A stretch of 64,000 nt of DNA from Polynucleobacter sp. CS-Odin-A6. Its GTDB lineage: Bacteria > Pseudomonadota > Gammaproteobacteria > Burkholderiales > Burkholderiaceae. The position numbers and the translations under genes were made by a program. Shown here one piece after another: positions 1 through 7,377 of the stretch (position 1 is the stretch's first letter; the number at the start of each line of letters is the position of its first letter). Under the pieces are notes generated by a model, which worked only from the letters and a program-made list of their open reading frames with translations, was not told where the DNA came from and made no database searches. The DNA lies in the NCBI RefSeq assembly GCF_018882095.1, contig NZ_JACVPD010000005.1, positions 1-64,000 on the forward strand. The letters are read 5' to 3'.

Positions 1-646
1 TACTACCCAGAGCTTGATCTTTAAGTGTGTGATGCCGCGAACGACGCATGATGCGGGTACGGCGTAAATGTGCCACGAGCTCTTTCTTCAAGGCTCCACG
101 GGCTTGGATAAAGAGGCTGCGATAAATAGTCTCGTGTGACACCTGATAGCTTTCGTCATCTGGATACGTTTGCTTTAACCATCCGGCAATCTGTTGTGGC
201 GACCACTGCAAGAGCTGCAGCTTGTCTGTCACGATACTTGCCAAGGGCTTGTTCAAGACCAGTTTACAAGTCTTGGGACGAAGTGCTCGATCCCAAGCTG
301 AGCTATCTGCCCCAGCTGACCGGTAGTCTTTGGCACCACCATTGCGCTTTACCTCCCGACTAACTGTAGAAGGCGATCTACCTAAAAGCTGAGCGATAGA
401 GCGAAGGGGTTGTCCCGTTGCTAGGCCGCGGGAGATCTCTTCTCGCTCGGCCAAAGTCAGCGCTAAAGCTGATCGAGTTCGCTCAGGAGGTCTGATGCCA
501 CCACTTTCGGCCAAAATACGCTGGATAGAAGAGTGGCCCCGATCAAATAACTGCGCTATCTGATGAAGGTTATCGCCTTTTTGCCAGCGTTCCCACATTA
601 AAGCCTTCTGGGTGGCCGTGTAATAGATTCGGGGTCGTTGTTTCAT
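1..646 (-). CDS. IS30-family transposase, N-terminal part (cut by window edge)
   Basis: An open frame runs from ATG at 646 to the window edge without a stop (215 codons visible). The protein starts MKQRPRIYYT and carries two helix-turn-helix regions: one around residues 15-45 (QIAQLFDRGHSSIQRIL) and one around 80-105 (RSIAQLLGRSPSTVSREV), the arrangement of IS30 transposases. These bind the terminal repeats before the DDE catalytic domain, of which only the beginning is visible (WSPQQIAGWLK, SHETIYRSLF). The reading frame is undamaged in the visible part, so the element may be intact. A plus-strand frame at 136-363 is only its antisense shadow. Confidence 0.85.
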   Translation of the reverse strand, partial: MKQRPRIYYTATQKALMWERWQKGDNLHQIAQLFDRGHSSIQRILAESGGIRPPERTRSALALTLAEREEISRGLATGQPLRSIAQLLGRSPSTVSREVKRNGGAKDYRSAGADSSAWDRALRPKTCKLVLNKPLASIVTDKLQLLQWSPQQIAGWLKQTYPDDESYQVSHETIYRSLFIQARGALKKELVAHLRRTRIMRRSRHHTLKDQALGS

Positions 647-707
647 GTGCAACACTCCTTTTGCTTACGCAGTTTGTAGTGTGTTGCATCGATCAGTTGA
701 ATTCAAG
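1..707 (-). mobile_element. IS30-family insertion sequence, one end only
   Basis: The stretch carries the 5' part of an IS30-type transposase and, outside its start codon, a terminal sequence at about 682-707. On the minus strand this reads ATTCAACTGATCGATGCAACA, which resembles the terminal inverted repeat of IS30 as I remember it (about 17 of 21 positions). The other end lies beyond the left edge of the window, so completeness cannot be judged. The exact outer boundary (around 707) is an estimate, because the opposite inverted repeat and the target duplication are not visible. Confidence 0.8.
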
Positions 708-804
708 GCCGATTTGAGACGTCTGGGTCAATATTCTCAATGGGGCAGTTACTGACCCAAAGCAGACCTTCAAGGAAAGGCCGCCCGAAGGTGGTTTTGG
801 CTTC

Positions 805-833
805 TCTTGGTGGCCCGGGGCGGAATCGAACCA
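805..833. repeat. Left copy of 29-bp direct repeat (tRNA-Phe 3'-end scar, attL-like)
   Basis: Matches 3089-3117 at 28 of 29 positions (only position 816, C instead of A, differs). On the minus strand the sequence is the TPsiC arm, acceptor strand and CCA end of a tRNA-Phe; outside this segment the tRNA similarity stops at once. A short tRNA 3' fragment facing a longer copy in the same orientation is the usual footprint of site-specific integration next to a tRNA. No integrase gene lies between the copies. Confidence 0.7.
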
Positions 834-846
834 GGGCCTAGGATGC

Positions 847-1410
847 CTATCCCTGATGACCCTTCAAATAATCAATCACCCAGGCTGGATCGCTGTCACT
901 TGGAAAAATCGGATAGTGAACCGCCTCAATTACCCCATTATTGGCAATTAATGTAACCCGCTTTAATAAAGTCATCCCAGCCGCTACAAAGGTTGGCATA
1001 TTCAATGCCTTTTGAAATTGATAGTTCACATCACTAACTATTGGAAATGGCAAATGAAGTCTATCAGCCATCTCTTTTTGATAATCCGTAGTTTGAACAC
1101 TTAAGCCTACAACCTCTGCGCCCAATGCTTGAAGCTCTTGATAGTGATCTCTAAATGAACAGCTCTGAGGCGTACAACCTCTTGCCCCAGGAATTTGATC
1201 CCAACCATCAGGCAAGGCAACATTAGGCTGCCCTGTCATTGGATAGCAATAGATAACCAATTTACCTTTAATGTCGCCAAAGTTAACAGTCTTACCATTA
1301 GTGGCATTTAAAGAAACATTGGGCAGTTTCATTCCCTTTAAATGATTGGTTGAGCCATCATCTTGAGGAATAGGTAGATCAGTAGGGAGTTGATTGAGGT
1401 TGGTTGTCAT
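847..1410 (-). CDS. Peroxiredoxin (AhpC/TSA-Redoxin family)
   Basis: A 187-residue thioredoxin-fold protein of the peroxiredoxin type, expected to reduce hydrogen peroxide or organic peroxides in the cytoplasm; no signal peptide is seen. The central strand and active-site region read [12 protein letters not shown] followed by [12 protein letters not shown] near residues 75-86. The first Cys of that motif is the likely peroxidatic residue and the second lies four residues later. The family more often has PxxxTxxC, so this belongs to a variant group. It is divergent from the MocR-type regulator at 1499, with an operator-like palindrome between them, so that regulator probably controls it. The stop codon lies just inside the left att-like repeat. 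Confidence 0.8.
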   Translation of the reverse strand: MTTNLNQLPTDLPIPQDDGSTNHLKGMKLPNVSLNATNGKTVNFGDIKGKLVIYCYPMTGQPNVALPDGWDQIPGARGCTPQSCSFRDHYQELQALGAEVVGLSVQTTDYQKEMADRLHLPFPIVSDVNYQFQKALNMPTFVAAGMTLLKRVTLIANNGVIEAVHYPIFPSDSDPAWVIDYLKGHQG

Positions 1411-1456
1411 CGTAAGAAATCAAATTGGTTTAAGAGTTTTAAGCATAAAATATATT

Positions 1457-1498
1457 TGGATCTAAAAATAGATCCATTTATTCACAAAAATAGAGCCA
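1457..1498. promoter_or_regulatory. Operator-like palindrome plus third half site in divergent promoter
   Basis: TGGATCTA-AAAA-TAGATCCA (1457-1476) is a perfect 8-bp inverted repeat. A further half site, TAGAGCCA, occurs at 1491-1498 in the same orientation as TAGATCCA, 22 bp downstream, directly before the regulator's ATG. Regulators of the MocR/PdxR class bind paired half sites in their own divergent promoters, so this is the best candidate for autoregulation and control of the peroxiredoxin gene. Its function is inferred from position and symmetry. Confidence 0.55.
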
Positions 1499-2965
1499 AT
1501 GTATCCTCCTGTCACAGCCCAAGAACTTGGCCCCGCCCATTCAGTTGATGGCCGCTCACGCCAACAGCGCCTTTATGAGTTGCTTAGGCGGGCAATCCTA
1601 GATGGGCGCTTGACTGAAGGAGAGACTTTGCCCTCGACAAGGGAGTTGGCTGACTCTCTGAAGATTGCGAGGAACTCAGTCATCTTTGCCTACGAGCAAC
1701 TAAAGTCTGAAGGGTTTTTAGTTGTAAACAAAAAAGTGACTCAAATTGCTGTATTTGAAAATCATCCCAAAAGATCGGCCAATAAAAATAAAGTTGCCAC
1801 CCTCCCCAGGCTATCGAAGCGGGGGCAATCAATTTACACTCAAGCTGAACCGATTCAATACTACTTGCCGTTTGCCCCAGGAATTCCAGATGTTGAGCAT
1901 TTTCCATTTAACCGGTGGGCTAAATGTATTCAGTACGCTTGGAAAACTGTTGGCGCCCAACACCTGAGCTATTCATCCAGTGGTGGCGAACAAAAACTAA
2001 AAGAATCTATTACTCACTTTCTCAGACATAACAGAGGACTGAACTGCTCACCACAGCAAATCCTCATTACGGGTGGCACCCAAATGGCGATTGACTTTTG
2101 TGGTCAAGTTTTAGCTGACCCTAGCGAAAAGGTTTGGATTGAAAATCCGGGCTACTTCTTTGCTAGAAAGTCTTTAGAGACATCAGGCCTATCTATTATT
2201 CCTGTAGATATTGATAGCCAAGGAATGCTAGCAAATCAAGCCCTATGGGAAAAGGAAACTCCGCGCCTAATCTTTGTCACGCCATCACACCAATATCCAC
2301 TGGGCTCAGTGATGTCTCTACAAAGAAGACTTGAACTACTCAAAGGAGCAAAAAAATATCGCGCCTGGATTATCGAAGATGATTACGACAATGAATTTAA
2401 TTATCTTGATACAGCAATTACGCCTTTACAGGAGCTTGACCCTACAGCGCCAGTTATTTATTTAGGCACCTTCAGTAAATCACTATATCCCAGCTTAAAG
2501 ATTGGTTATATGGTTTTACCTAAGTGGGCAGTTGATTCTTTAGCGCCAAAATACACTCATTTATATAGACAAGGTCAAGGAATTGAGCAATTGGCCTTAG
2601 CTAGATTCATTGAATCGGGCGAGTTGGATAGACACATTAAAGGGGCTCGAGAAATATACAGAAAGAGAAAAGAAGTCCTTAATCGTGAATTAATAAAAGC
2701 ATTTAACAGTAAAGCCTCTGTTCTTGGAGGAAATGCTGGCACCCACTTAACTCTAGTCTTTAATCAAAAGATTGACGATAAGTCTTGGGCTAAAAAAGCG
2801 AATGCTCTTGGCATTGCCGTCAAGCCCCTAAGTGATTTTTATATCCACCCTAACAGGGTAAAAACATTCGGCCTTGTCATTGGCTATGGCTCTACCAATG
2901 AAAGAATGATTCCCCAGCTGGTACGGCAACTGAAAGATATTGTCGTTTTAAACGACATTGACTGA
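1499..2965 (+). CDS. MocR/PdxR-type regulator (GntR wHTH fused to aminotransferase domain)
   Basis: A 488-residue protein. Residues about 18-85 form a GntR-type winged helix (RRAILDGRLTEGETLPSTRE, then SLKIARNSVIFAYEQL). Residues about 120-480 form a fold-type I aminotransferase domain with the expected PLP lysine in the segment LGTFSKSLYPSLKIGY and the upstream EDDYDNEF motif. This is the standard MocR architecture, in which the aminotransferase-like domain senses PLP or an amino-acid-like effector. The ATG at 1499 follows directly on a half site of the palindromic operator. The gene is divergent from the peroxiredoxin gene and both lie between tRNA-derived direct repeats, so the pair looks like one transferable unit. 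The effector cannot be deduced. Confidence 0.85.
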   Translation: MYPPVTAQELGPAHSVDGRSRQQRLYELLRRAILDGRLTEGETLPSTRELADSLKIARNSVIFAYEQLKSEGFLVVNKKVTQIAVFENHPKRSANKNKVATLPRLSKRGQSIYTQAEPIQYYLPFAPGIPDVEHFPFNRWAKCIQYAWKTVGAQHLSYSSSGGEQKLKESITHFLRHNRGLNCSPQQILITGGTQMAIDFCGQVLADPSEKVWIENPGYFFARKSLETSGLSIIPVDIDSQGMLANQALWEKETPRLIFVTPSHQYPLGSVMSLQRRLELLKGAKKYRAWIIEDDYDNEFNYLDTAITPLQELDPTAPVIYLGTFSKSLYPSLKIGYMVLPKWAVDSLAPKYTHLYRQGQGIEQLALARFIESGELDRHIKGAREIYRKRKEVLNRELIKAFNSKASVLGGNAGTHLTLVFNQKIDDKSWAKKANALGIAVKPLSDFYIHPNRVKTFGLVIGYGSTNERMIPQLVRQLKDIVVLNDID

Positions 2966-3052
2966 CGCAGGGATGAATAATTGATTTGTCCTTTTAAAGG
3001 GCATTTCTAGATGGGAATATTCGAGATTAATGCATCTAATCCTGCCAAGCCA

Positions 3053-3082
3053 TAAAAGAAAATAGCCCAACATGTGGGCTAT
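3053..3082 (-). terminator. Rho-independent terminator behind the tRNA-Phe-like sequence
   Basis: On the minus strand ATAGCCCA-CATGT-TGGGCTAT forms an 8-bp stem (3062-3082), followed by the T-rich tail TTTTCTTTTA. It sits directly downstream of the tRNA-Phe-like sequence and would end its transcript. On the plus strand the stem lies about 100 bp beyond the MocR gene but without a T-run. Confidence 0.7.
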
Positions 3083-3088
3083 CGAGAT

Positions 3089-3117
3089 TCTTGGTGGCCA
3101 GGGGCGGAATCGAACCA
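3089..3117. repeat. Right copy of 29-bp direct repeat (within tRNA-Phe-like 3' end, attR-like)
   Basis: This copy continues into 42 further bases of good tRNA-Phe sequence, whereas the left copy at 805-833 does not. The two copies enclose 2.26 kb containing only the peroxiredoxin and the MocR-type regulator. The identity covers the part of a tRNA gene usually used as attachment site. Confidence 0.7.
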
Positions 3118-3164
3118 CCGACACAAGGATTTTCAATCCTCTGCTCTACCGACCGCTATTGGCC
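3092..3164 (-). tRNA. tRNA-Phe(GAA)-like, damaged 5' half; probable pseudo-tRNA
   Basis: On the minus strand the 3' two thirds are a clean tRNA-Phe: anticodon stem-loop GAGGA-TTGAAAA-TCCTT (anticodon GAA), TPsiC arm GGTGG-TTCGATT-CCGCC, and CCTGGCC-A-CCA end. The 5' part reads GGCCAATAGCGGTCGGTAGAGC, about three bases shorter than expected. The D stem lacks the GCTC partner of GAGC, and acceptor pairs 6 and 7 mismatch (A-C, U-C). The first five acceptor pairs still form. Together with the truncated copy at 805-833 this suggests an integration scar or a decayed tRNA. If no other tRNA-Phe exists in the genome it would have to be functional. Confidence 0.55.
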
Positions 3165-3463
3165 GATCTCTGCCATCCGGATATCCTCAGTTAGCTAACT
3201 TTCAGTGTCCAAAGTACATCAAATACCCTCCCCACCTTTCCACCCCAACTGTCGCGTTAAGTGACGCTAGATAGTCGGGTCAAACCGACACTAAATGACC
3301 TGCCCCTAAATTTCATTAAAATCGCCCAGTCGTTGGGTTGCACATAGTCAAAAGGATTCCCTTCGCTAGGCCAGGCTGAACCATACGCTAGCCAAGCTAG
3401 ATAATGATTGAGCCAATAGACCACGATCTACCAGCCTACTTTTATATGAACTAATTTGAAATT
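3165..3463. other. Intergenic stretch without recognisable gene
   Basis: About 300 bp between the tRNA-Phe-like sequence and tRNA-Arg. The short frames that cross it are antisense readings through the tRNAs. I see no ribosome binding site followed by a plausible protein, no strong hairpin and no repeat; it may be debris from the same integration event. Confidence 0.5.
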
Positions 3464-3540
<77 letters not shown>

Positions 3541-3576
3541 AATATGCTGGGTCTGTATCTAGAACAATCAGGAAAG

Positions 3577-3653
3577 TGGTCGGAGTACAAGGATTCGAAC
3601 CTTGGACCCCCTGCTCCCAAAGCAGGTGCGCTACCAGGCTGCGCTACACTCCG
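3577..3653 (-). tRNA. tRNA-Pro(TGG)
   Basis: 77 nt on the minus strand. Acceptor CGGAGTG pairs with TACTCCG (one G-U pair), then A-CCA. Anticodon stem CTGCT / AGCAG with loop TTTGGGA gives anticodon TGG. The TPsiC arm has the TTCGAAT loop. It lies upstream of tRNA-Arg in the same orientation; the transcript presumably starts just beyond 3653. Confidence 0.95.
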
Positions 3654-3713
3654 ACGGAACCACTATTCTACACCGTGATGGCCTATTGAGGCAAATACTG
3701 TAAGATTCGGGGC

Positions 3714-4079
3714 ATGAACGCCTTATTTTTAAGCACACTCAGAAAGCAGCTCAGGGGATGGATTGCTCTGAGTTTTCTGGTCGTTAGCTTATTGGGCACT
3801 CACTGGATTGGCTTTGTTCACAGCATCACCCATTCCGGAATCCAACATCACAATAGTGAACTGAGCTGTATAGACCAGGCACCCACGTTTGGGCATAGTT
3901 CTGCTAACTGCCATTTGTTGGATGCGCTTACGCTTGCAGGATTTGTTCCTGCTGACCCCGCTACATTTGCAGTGCAGACCCCCTTCAAGACTCTGGAGTC
4001 TGCATCTGATCAAACCACCCCTATTCGCATTCAGGCTCAACTTTATCAATCGAGAGCGCCGCCTAGCCTCATTCTATAA
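3714..4079 (+). CDS. Small His/Cys-containing membrane or periplasmic protein upstream of metal receptor
   Basis: 121 residues, not recognised as a named family. An N-terminal hydrophobic segment (residues about 15-33, GWIALSFLVVSLLGTHWIGF) looks like a signal anchor. It is followed by a His-rich stretch (HSITHSGIQHHNSELSC) with one Cys, and a second Cys-containing motif (NCHLLDALTLAG) near residue 66. This layout recalls small DUF2946-like proteins encoded beside metal-uptake TonB receptors, and the His/Cys pattern would fit metal binding. The ZnuD-like receptor starts 87 bp downstream on the same strand, so the two probably form one transcription unit. The metal-handling role is an inference. 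Confidence 0.65.
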   Translation: MNALFLSTLRKQLRGWIALSFLVVSLLGTHWIGFVHSITHSGIQHHNSELSCIDQAPTFGHSSANCHLLDALTLAGFVPADPATFAVQTPFKTLESASDQTTPIRIQAQLYQSRAPPSLIL

Positions 4080-4124
4080 ATCCCCATCTGGCCAAGCGGA
4101 AGCCTGGCTTGCCGATTTATTGAG

Positions 4125-4143
4125 TGCTCCATTAACAGGAGCA
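4125..4143 (+). promoter_or_regulatory. Inverted repeat in leader of the ZnuD-like gene
   Basis: TGCTCC-ATTAACA-GGAGCA forms a 6-bp stem, extendable by a G-U and an A-T pair. It lies 23 bp before the receptor ATG with no T-run after it. It could be a regulator site or an mRNA hairpin modulating translation. It does not match the Zur box as I know it. Confidence 0.25.
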
Positions 4144-4166
4144 TTCATCAGAATGAAAGCTTCAAT

Positions 4167-6275
4167 ATGCAGTACCAATACGATGTTTTAAATAAACAGA
4201 AATGCATTTTTATTCTGATATCTGGACTTCTGAATTCATTAGCGGTTGCTCAAACACCAGCATCCAATTTTGAAATTACTGCAACGGGTTCACAGGAAGC
4301 TACGCAAAGCATTTTGACGCCCACGAAGGTCCTTCAAGGGGATGAGCTATTAAATAAACTTGGTAGCACGCTTGGTGCCACTCTAGCCAATGAGTTGGGT
4401 ATGTCTGCTACAGGTTATGGTGCCGGCTCTTCTCGACCCGTGATACGTGGTCTGGAAGGCTCACGGGTGCAAATTCTGCAAAATGGTTTATCTGTTGGTG
4501 ATGTCTCAAACATCTCGCAAGACCACGCTGTTGGCAACAATATGCAAAATGCCCATCAAGTGGAAATCCTGCGTGGCGCTGCCGCCCTACTCTATGGCTC
4601 AGGCTCGAGTGGCGGACTAGTCAATGTAGTGAACGACCGCATCTTGACCAATCTGCCAGACAGACCAACCGGTGCCATCAATACAAGCTATGAAACTGTC
4701 AACAATGGGCGTGCTGGTGCTTTAGAGCTCGATGGCGGCTTTGGTTCAGTGGCGGTGCACGTGGATACTGCCATTAATAATGCCAACAACTACCGTATCC
4801 CGGGCAACTCAACCCAATCACAAGGGGAGCCGGCAGGCGGCTGGACTATACCGCCCACTGGCAATAACGGCAATAACTACAGCGGTAAGTTGCCGAACTC
4901 GTTTAGCAATCAAAATAATTTCGGATTCGGTATCTCTCATATTGGAGAGTCTGGCTACACCGGTGTGTCAGTTGAACGCCTAAACAATAACTATGGCATT
5001 CCGACGGCTGATGGCGGCTCAATCAATCAGTCACAGAATCGCTATGATCTGCAGCATCAAACACGTGATCCATTTGCTGGTTTTTCTTCGATTAAATTCA
5101 GCGCTGCGAATTCAAATTACAACCATACTGAATTTAACAATGTTGGCGTCGCGGCATCACAATGGAAAAATATTGCCAATGAAGCTCGTCTTGAATTAGC
5201 CCATAACCCAATTGCGGGTTGGAAAGGGACTTTCGGTGCACAGGTAAGCGCAGCATCACTCAATGCTACTGAAGTAGGCACTGGTAGTTACGCCATTGTT
5301 CCTCCAACGAAGACCAATTCCAATGCCTTATTTTGGATTGAAGAAGGTCAATGGAATTCTCTACAAGGTAGTCTAGGCCTTCGTTACAACAACGTTGCCC
5401 AAAATCCCAATTTAGGAACTGCCTTAGAGCAGCAGCCTACCTCCCCACCGACTGGCGGTGTTACGCCTGAGATAGCCTTACAAAATCGCAGATTTAATCT
5501 CCTCTCTTATTCTGCAGGTGGTTTATGGAGTTTTATGCGAGGCTATGGTGCTGGCCTTGCTTACACAGTTTCACAACGGGCTCCTAGCGCGCAGGAACTC
5601 TACTCGTATGGTGCGCATGAATCGACTGCTACTTTTGATATTGGAAACCCCAATCTCACTAAAGAGACTTCGCATAACTTCGAATTCAATCTCCAAAAAA
5701 CCAATGGCCCTCTGAAAAGTAAAGCCACTCTCTATGCGAATCGTTTCAATAACTATATTTATGGTTACTACACCGGAACATCCATCAATAATCCAGGTCA
5801 AGAAGGCAACGGATTTAATGTAGTGACTGCCCAGCAAGCTGCGGCCACTATTAAGGGCATTGAAGGTGAGCTTACCTATAACTGGAATCAAACTGGCTTA
5901 GGTGGACGTGTCTTTGGCGATGCCTCACAAGGTACGTTTGATGCAGGTGGGAACCTTCCCCTGCAACCAGCTCCGCGTTTAGGTGCAGAGCTGGCGCATC
6001 AAAAAAATGGTTGGTTAGCTAGCACTACTTACATCTATAGCTATCAACAGAATCGATTAGCCAATTGGGAGCAAGGCCCTGCTCCAAGTTACAACTTACT
6101 CAATGCGGGCCTCTCTTATACAGAAAGAGTAAAGGATGTGAATTGGACGGTTTTTATGAACTTCAAGAACCTACTCAATGAACAGATTCGCTATGCGACC
6201 ACACCAATGGCAGTCAGACTTTATGCACCCCAACCCGGGAGAAGTATGATGGTTGGTGTCAGGGGTGCGTTCTAA
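4167..6275 (+). CDS. znuD: ZnuD-like TonB-dependent outer-membrane receptor (zinc uptake)
   Basis: 702 residues. After an N-terminal hydrophobic segment (IFILISGLLNSLAVAQ, signal peptide, cleavage near residue 29) comes the plug domain. It contains SRPVIRGLEGSRVQILQNG, SVGDVSNISQDHAV and VEILRGAAALLYGSGSSGG, close to the pattern I recall for ZnuD zinc receptors (GYGxGSSRPVIRG, SPDHAV). The remainder is a 22-strand-type barrel ending in the terminal aromatic residue (GVRGAF), the outer-membrane sorting signal. The protein would import zinc or a zinc complex using TonB energy. ATG 4167 is the only start that keeps the signal peptide. No Zur box was recognised upstream, so zinc control is unproven. 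Confidence 0.8.
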   Translation: MQYQYDVLNKQKCIFILISGLLNSLAVAQTPASNFEITATGSQEATQSILTPTKVLQGDELLNKLGSTLGATLANELGMSATGYGAGSSRPVIRGLEGSRVQILQNGLSVGDVSNISQDHAVGNNMQNAHQVEILRGAAALLYGSGSSGGLVNVVNDRILTNLPDRPTGAINTSYETVNNGRAGALELDGGFGSVAVHVDTAINNANNYRIPGNSTQSQGEPAGGWTIPPTGNNGNNYSGKLPNSFSNQNNFGFGISHIGESGYTGVSVERLNNNYGIPTADGGSINQSQNRYDLQHQTRDPFAGFSSIKFSAANSNYNHTEFNNVGVAASQWKNIANEARLELAHNPIAGWKGTFGAQVSAASLNATEVGTGSYAIVPPTKTNSNALFWIEEGQWNSLQGSLGLRYNNVAQNPNLGTALEQQPTSPPTGGVTPEIALQNRRFNLLSYSAGGLWSFMRGYGAGLAYTVSQRAPSAQELYSYGAHESTATFDIGNPNLTKETSHNFEFNLQKTNGPLKSKATLYANRFNNYIYGYYTGTSINNPGQEGNGFNVVTAQQAAATIKGIEGELTYNWNQTGLGGRVFGDASQGTFDAGGNLPLQPAPRLGAELAHQKNGWLASTTYIYSYQQNRLANWEQGPAPSYNLLNAGLSYTERVKDVNWTVFMNFKNLLNEQIRYATTPMAVRLYAPQPGRSMMVGVRGAF

Positions 6276-6283
6276 AGCATGGG

Positions 6284-6808
6284 CTACAAAAAATGGATTG
6301 CTGTCGCACTAACAGCACCTGAGCCCAGAATAATCCACACCGGATTAATTTTGGTTTTGAGAATCAGGTAGAGGGTTGCAAGTGCAAGAACCAAGGTGAT
6401 GGGACTAACAATGGATGCCTTGCCAACCGCATAGACACCAGAAGCCATGAGCCCTAAAGAAATTGGCTCTAAGGCATTTTGAATCGTTCTGCGCCAAGGG
6501 CTCTCACCTAATCGATTCCAGAGTCTGCCCACATAAAAGCACAGAAGGCTAGAAGGTAAAAAGAAAGAAAGTAGTACGACACCGGCACCGATTAAGCCCG
6601 CCAACTGATAGCCCAGCACTAGGACCATCAACATATTGGGTCCAGGTGCTAATTGACCAATACTATAGATATGTACAAATTGGGTGTGATCAATACCAAA
6701 CTGGTGCAAGAGTAATGATTGCATCTCGGGTAGGACGGCAGTGCCTCCCCCTACAGCCAAAATCGAGAGTAATGCAAAGCTCGAAGCAAGATTGATTAAC
6801 AGACTCAC
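6284..6808 (-). CDS. chrA: CHR-family transporter, C-terminal half (short-chain ChrA subunit)
   Basis: 174 residues from GTG at 6808, which overlaps the stop of the previous gene as GTGA, so the two halves are translationally coupled. A longer frame starting at 6943 is an artefact lying over the upstream gene. The protein is mostly membrane segments and carries the CHR-family signature FALLSILAVGGGTAVLPEMQ near its start and IGQLAPGPN around residue 50. Short-chain CHR proteins come in pairs that together equal a long ChrA, which extrudes chromate; the real substrate of such pairs is often unknown. Here the pair follows polyphosphate genes on the same strand. Confidence 0.8.
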   Translation of the reverse strand: MSLLINLASSFALLSILAVGGGTAVLPEMQSLLLHQFGIDHTQFVHIYSIGQLAPGPNMLMVLVLGYQLAGLIGAGVVLLSFFLPSSLLCFYVGRLWNRLGESPWRRTIQNALEPISLGLMASGVYAVGKASIVSPITLVLALATLYLILKTKINPVWIILGSGAVSATAIHFL

Positions 6809-7377
6809 GTGCCCTGACCCGGTCGATAGAGATAGATAGCAATAGGTGCCATGATGAGCAGAACCAACGGTAAGGATAATTTGGCAATACTCATGAGTAA
6901 GAAGGTGGCAACAATGATGAGGAGCGACTTGAGGTGGCGCCAATTGTCCTCACCAATACGATAAGTGATCGCGGCCAGTAAGCCAGAAGCAGCTGCTGCA
7001 ATGCCAATCAAAACCAGATTTGCCAGGGGGTGATCAGCCGAGCTGGCATATAGAACTCCTATCGCTAGTACAAATAGACTACCCGGTAAAATTAAGCCTA
7101 TAGTGGCAATCACTGCCCCGATGGCGCCACGCAGATGATCGCCTGCTAAGACAGCCATATTGACTGAATTGAGTCCAGGCATGGTTTGGCTAATGGCCAA
7201 GTAGGCCATGAATTCATCGGGTGATAGCCACTTACGCTTTTCTACCAGGAGAATGCGCTCGTAGGCAATAATTCCACCGCCAAAACTAATAGCACCAATT
7301 AGCAGAAATTGGACAAATAGATCCCGGAGCGCTGGAGCTTTATCATCTACAACTATAGGATCAGCTTCTAGAGTCAC
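6805..7377 (-). CDS. chrA: CHR-family transporter, N-terminal half (short-chain ChrA subunit)
   Basis: 190 residues with a GTG start at 7377 that overlaps the preceding stop as GTGA. Signature segments are FLLIGAISFGGGIIAYERI near residue 28 and AISQTMPGLNSVNMAVLAG near residue 62, followed by several hydrophobic helices. It is the partner of the gene at 6284-6808; together they form a two-gene version of the chromate transporter. The arrangement with 4-bp overlaps is a normal split gene, not a frameshift. It lies downstream of the CYTH-like and PPK2 genes in one tight run, which is unusual for a chromate-resistance gene. Confidence 0.8.
   Translation of the reverse strand: MTLEADPIVVDDKAPALRDLFVQFLLIGAISFGGGIIAYERILLVEKRKWLSPDEFMAYLAISQTMPGLNSVNMAVLAGDHLRGAIGAVIATIGLILPGSLFVLAIGVLYASSADHPLANLVLIGIAAAASGLLAAITYRIGEDNWRHLKSLLIIVATFLLMSIAKLSLPLVLLIMAPIAIYLYRPGQGT

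Noticed and set aside
136..363. 75-residue plus-strand frame
   Set aside because: Antisense to the IS30 transposase gene, no ribosome site and no recognisable protein.
708..804. TGGGTCA...TGACCCA inverted repeat near the IS end
   Set aside because: Seven-base arms with a 22-base loop and no T-run; could be an old IS remnant but I cannot support it.
3074..3274. Plus-strand frame containing PGAESNHRHKDFQ
   Set aside because: A translation through the tRNA-Phe-like sequence, a common artefact.
6284..7377. Possible frameshift splitting a ChrA gene
   Set aside because: The halves overlap by GTGA, each has its own family start motif, and short-chain CHR pairs are a normal gene organisation.
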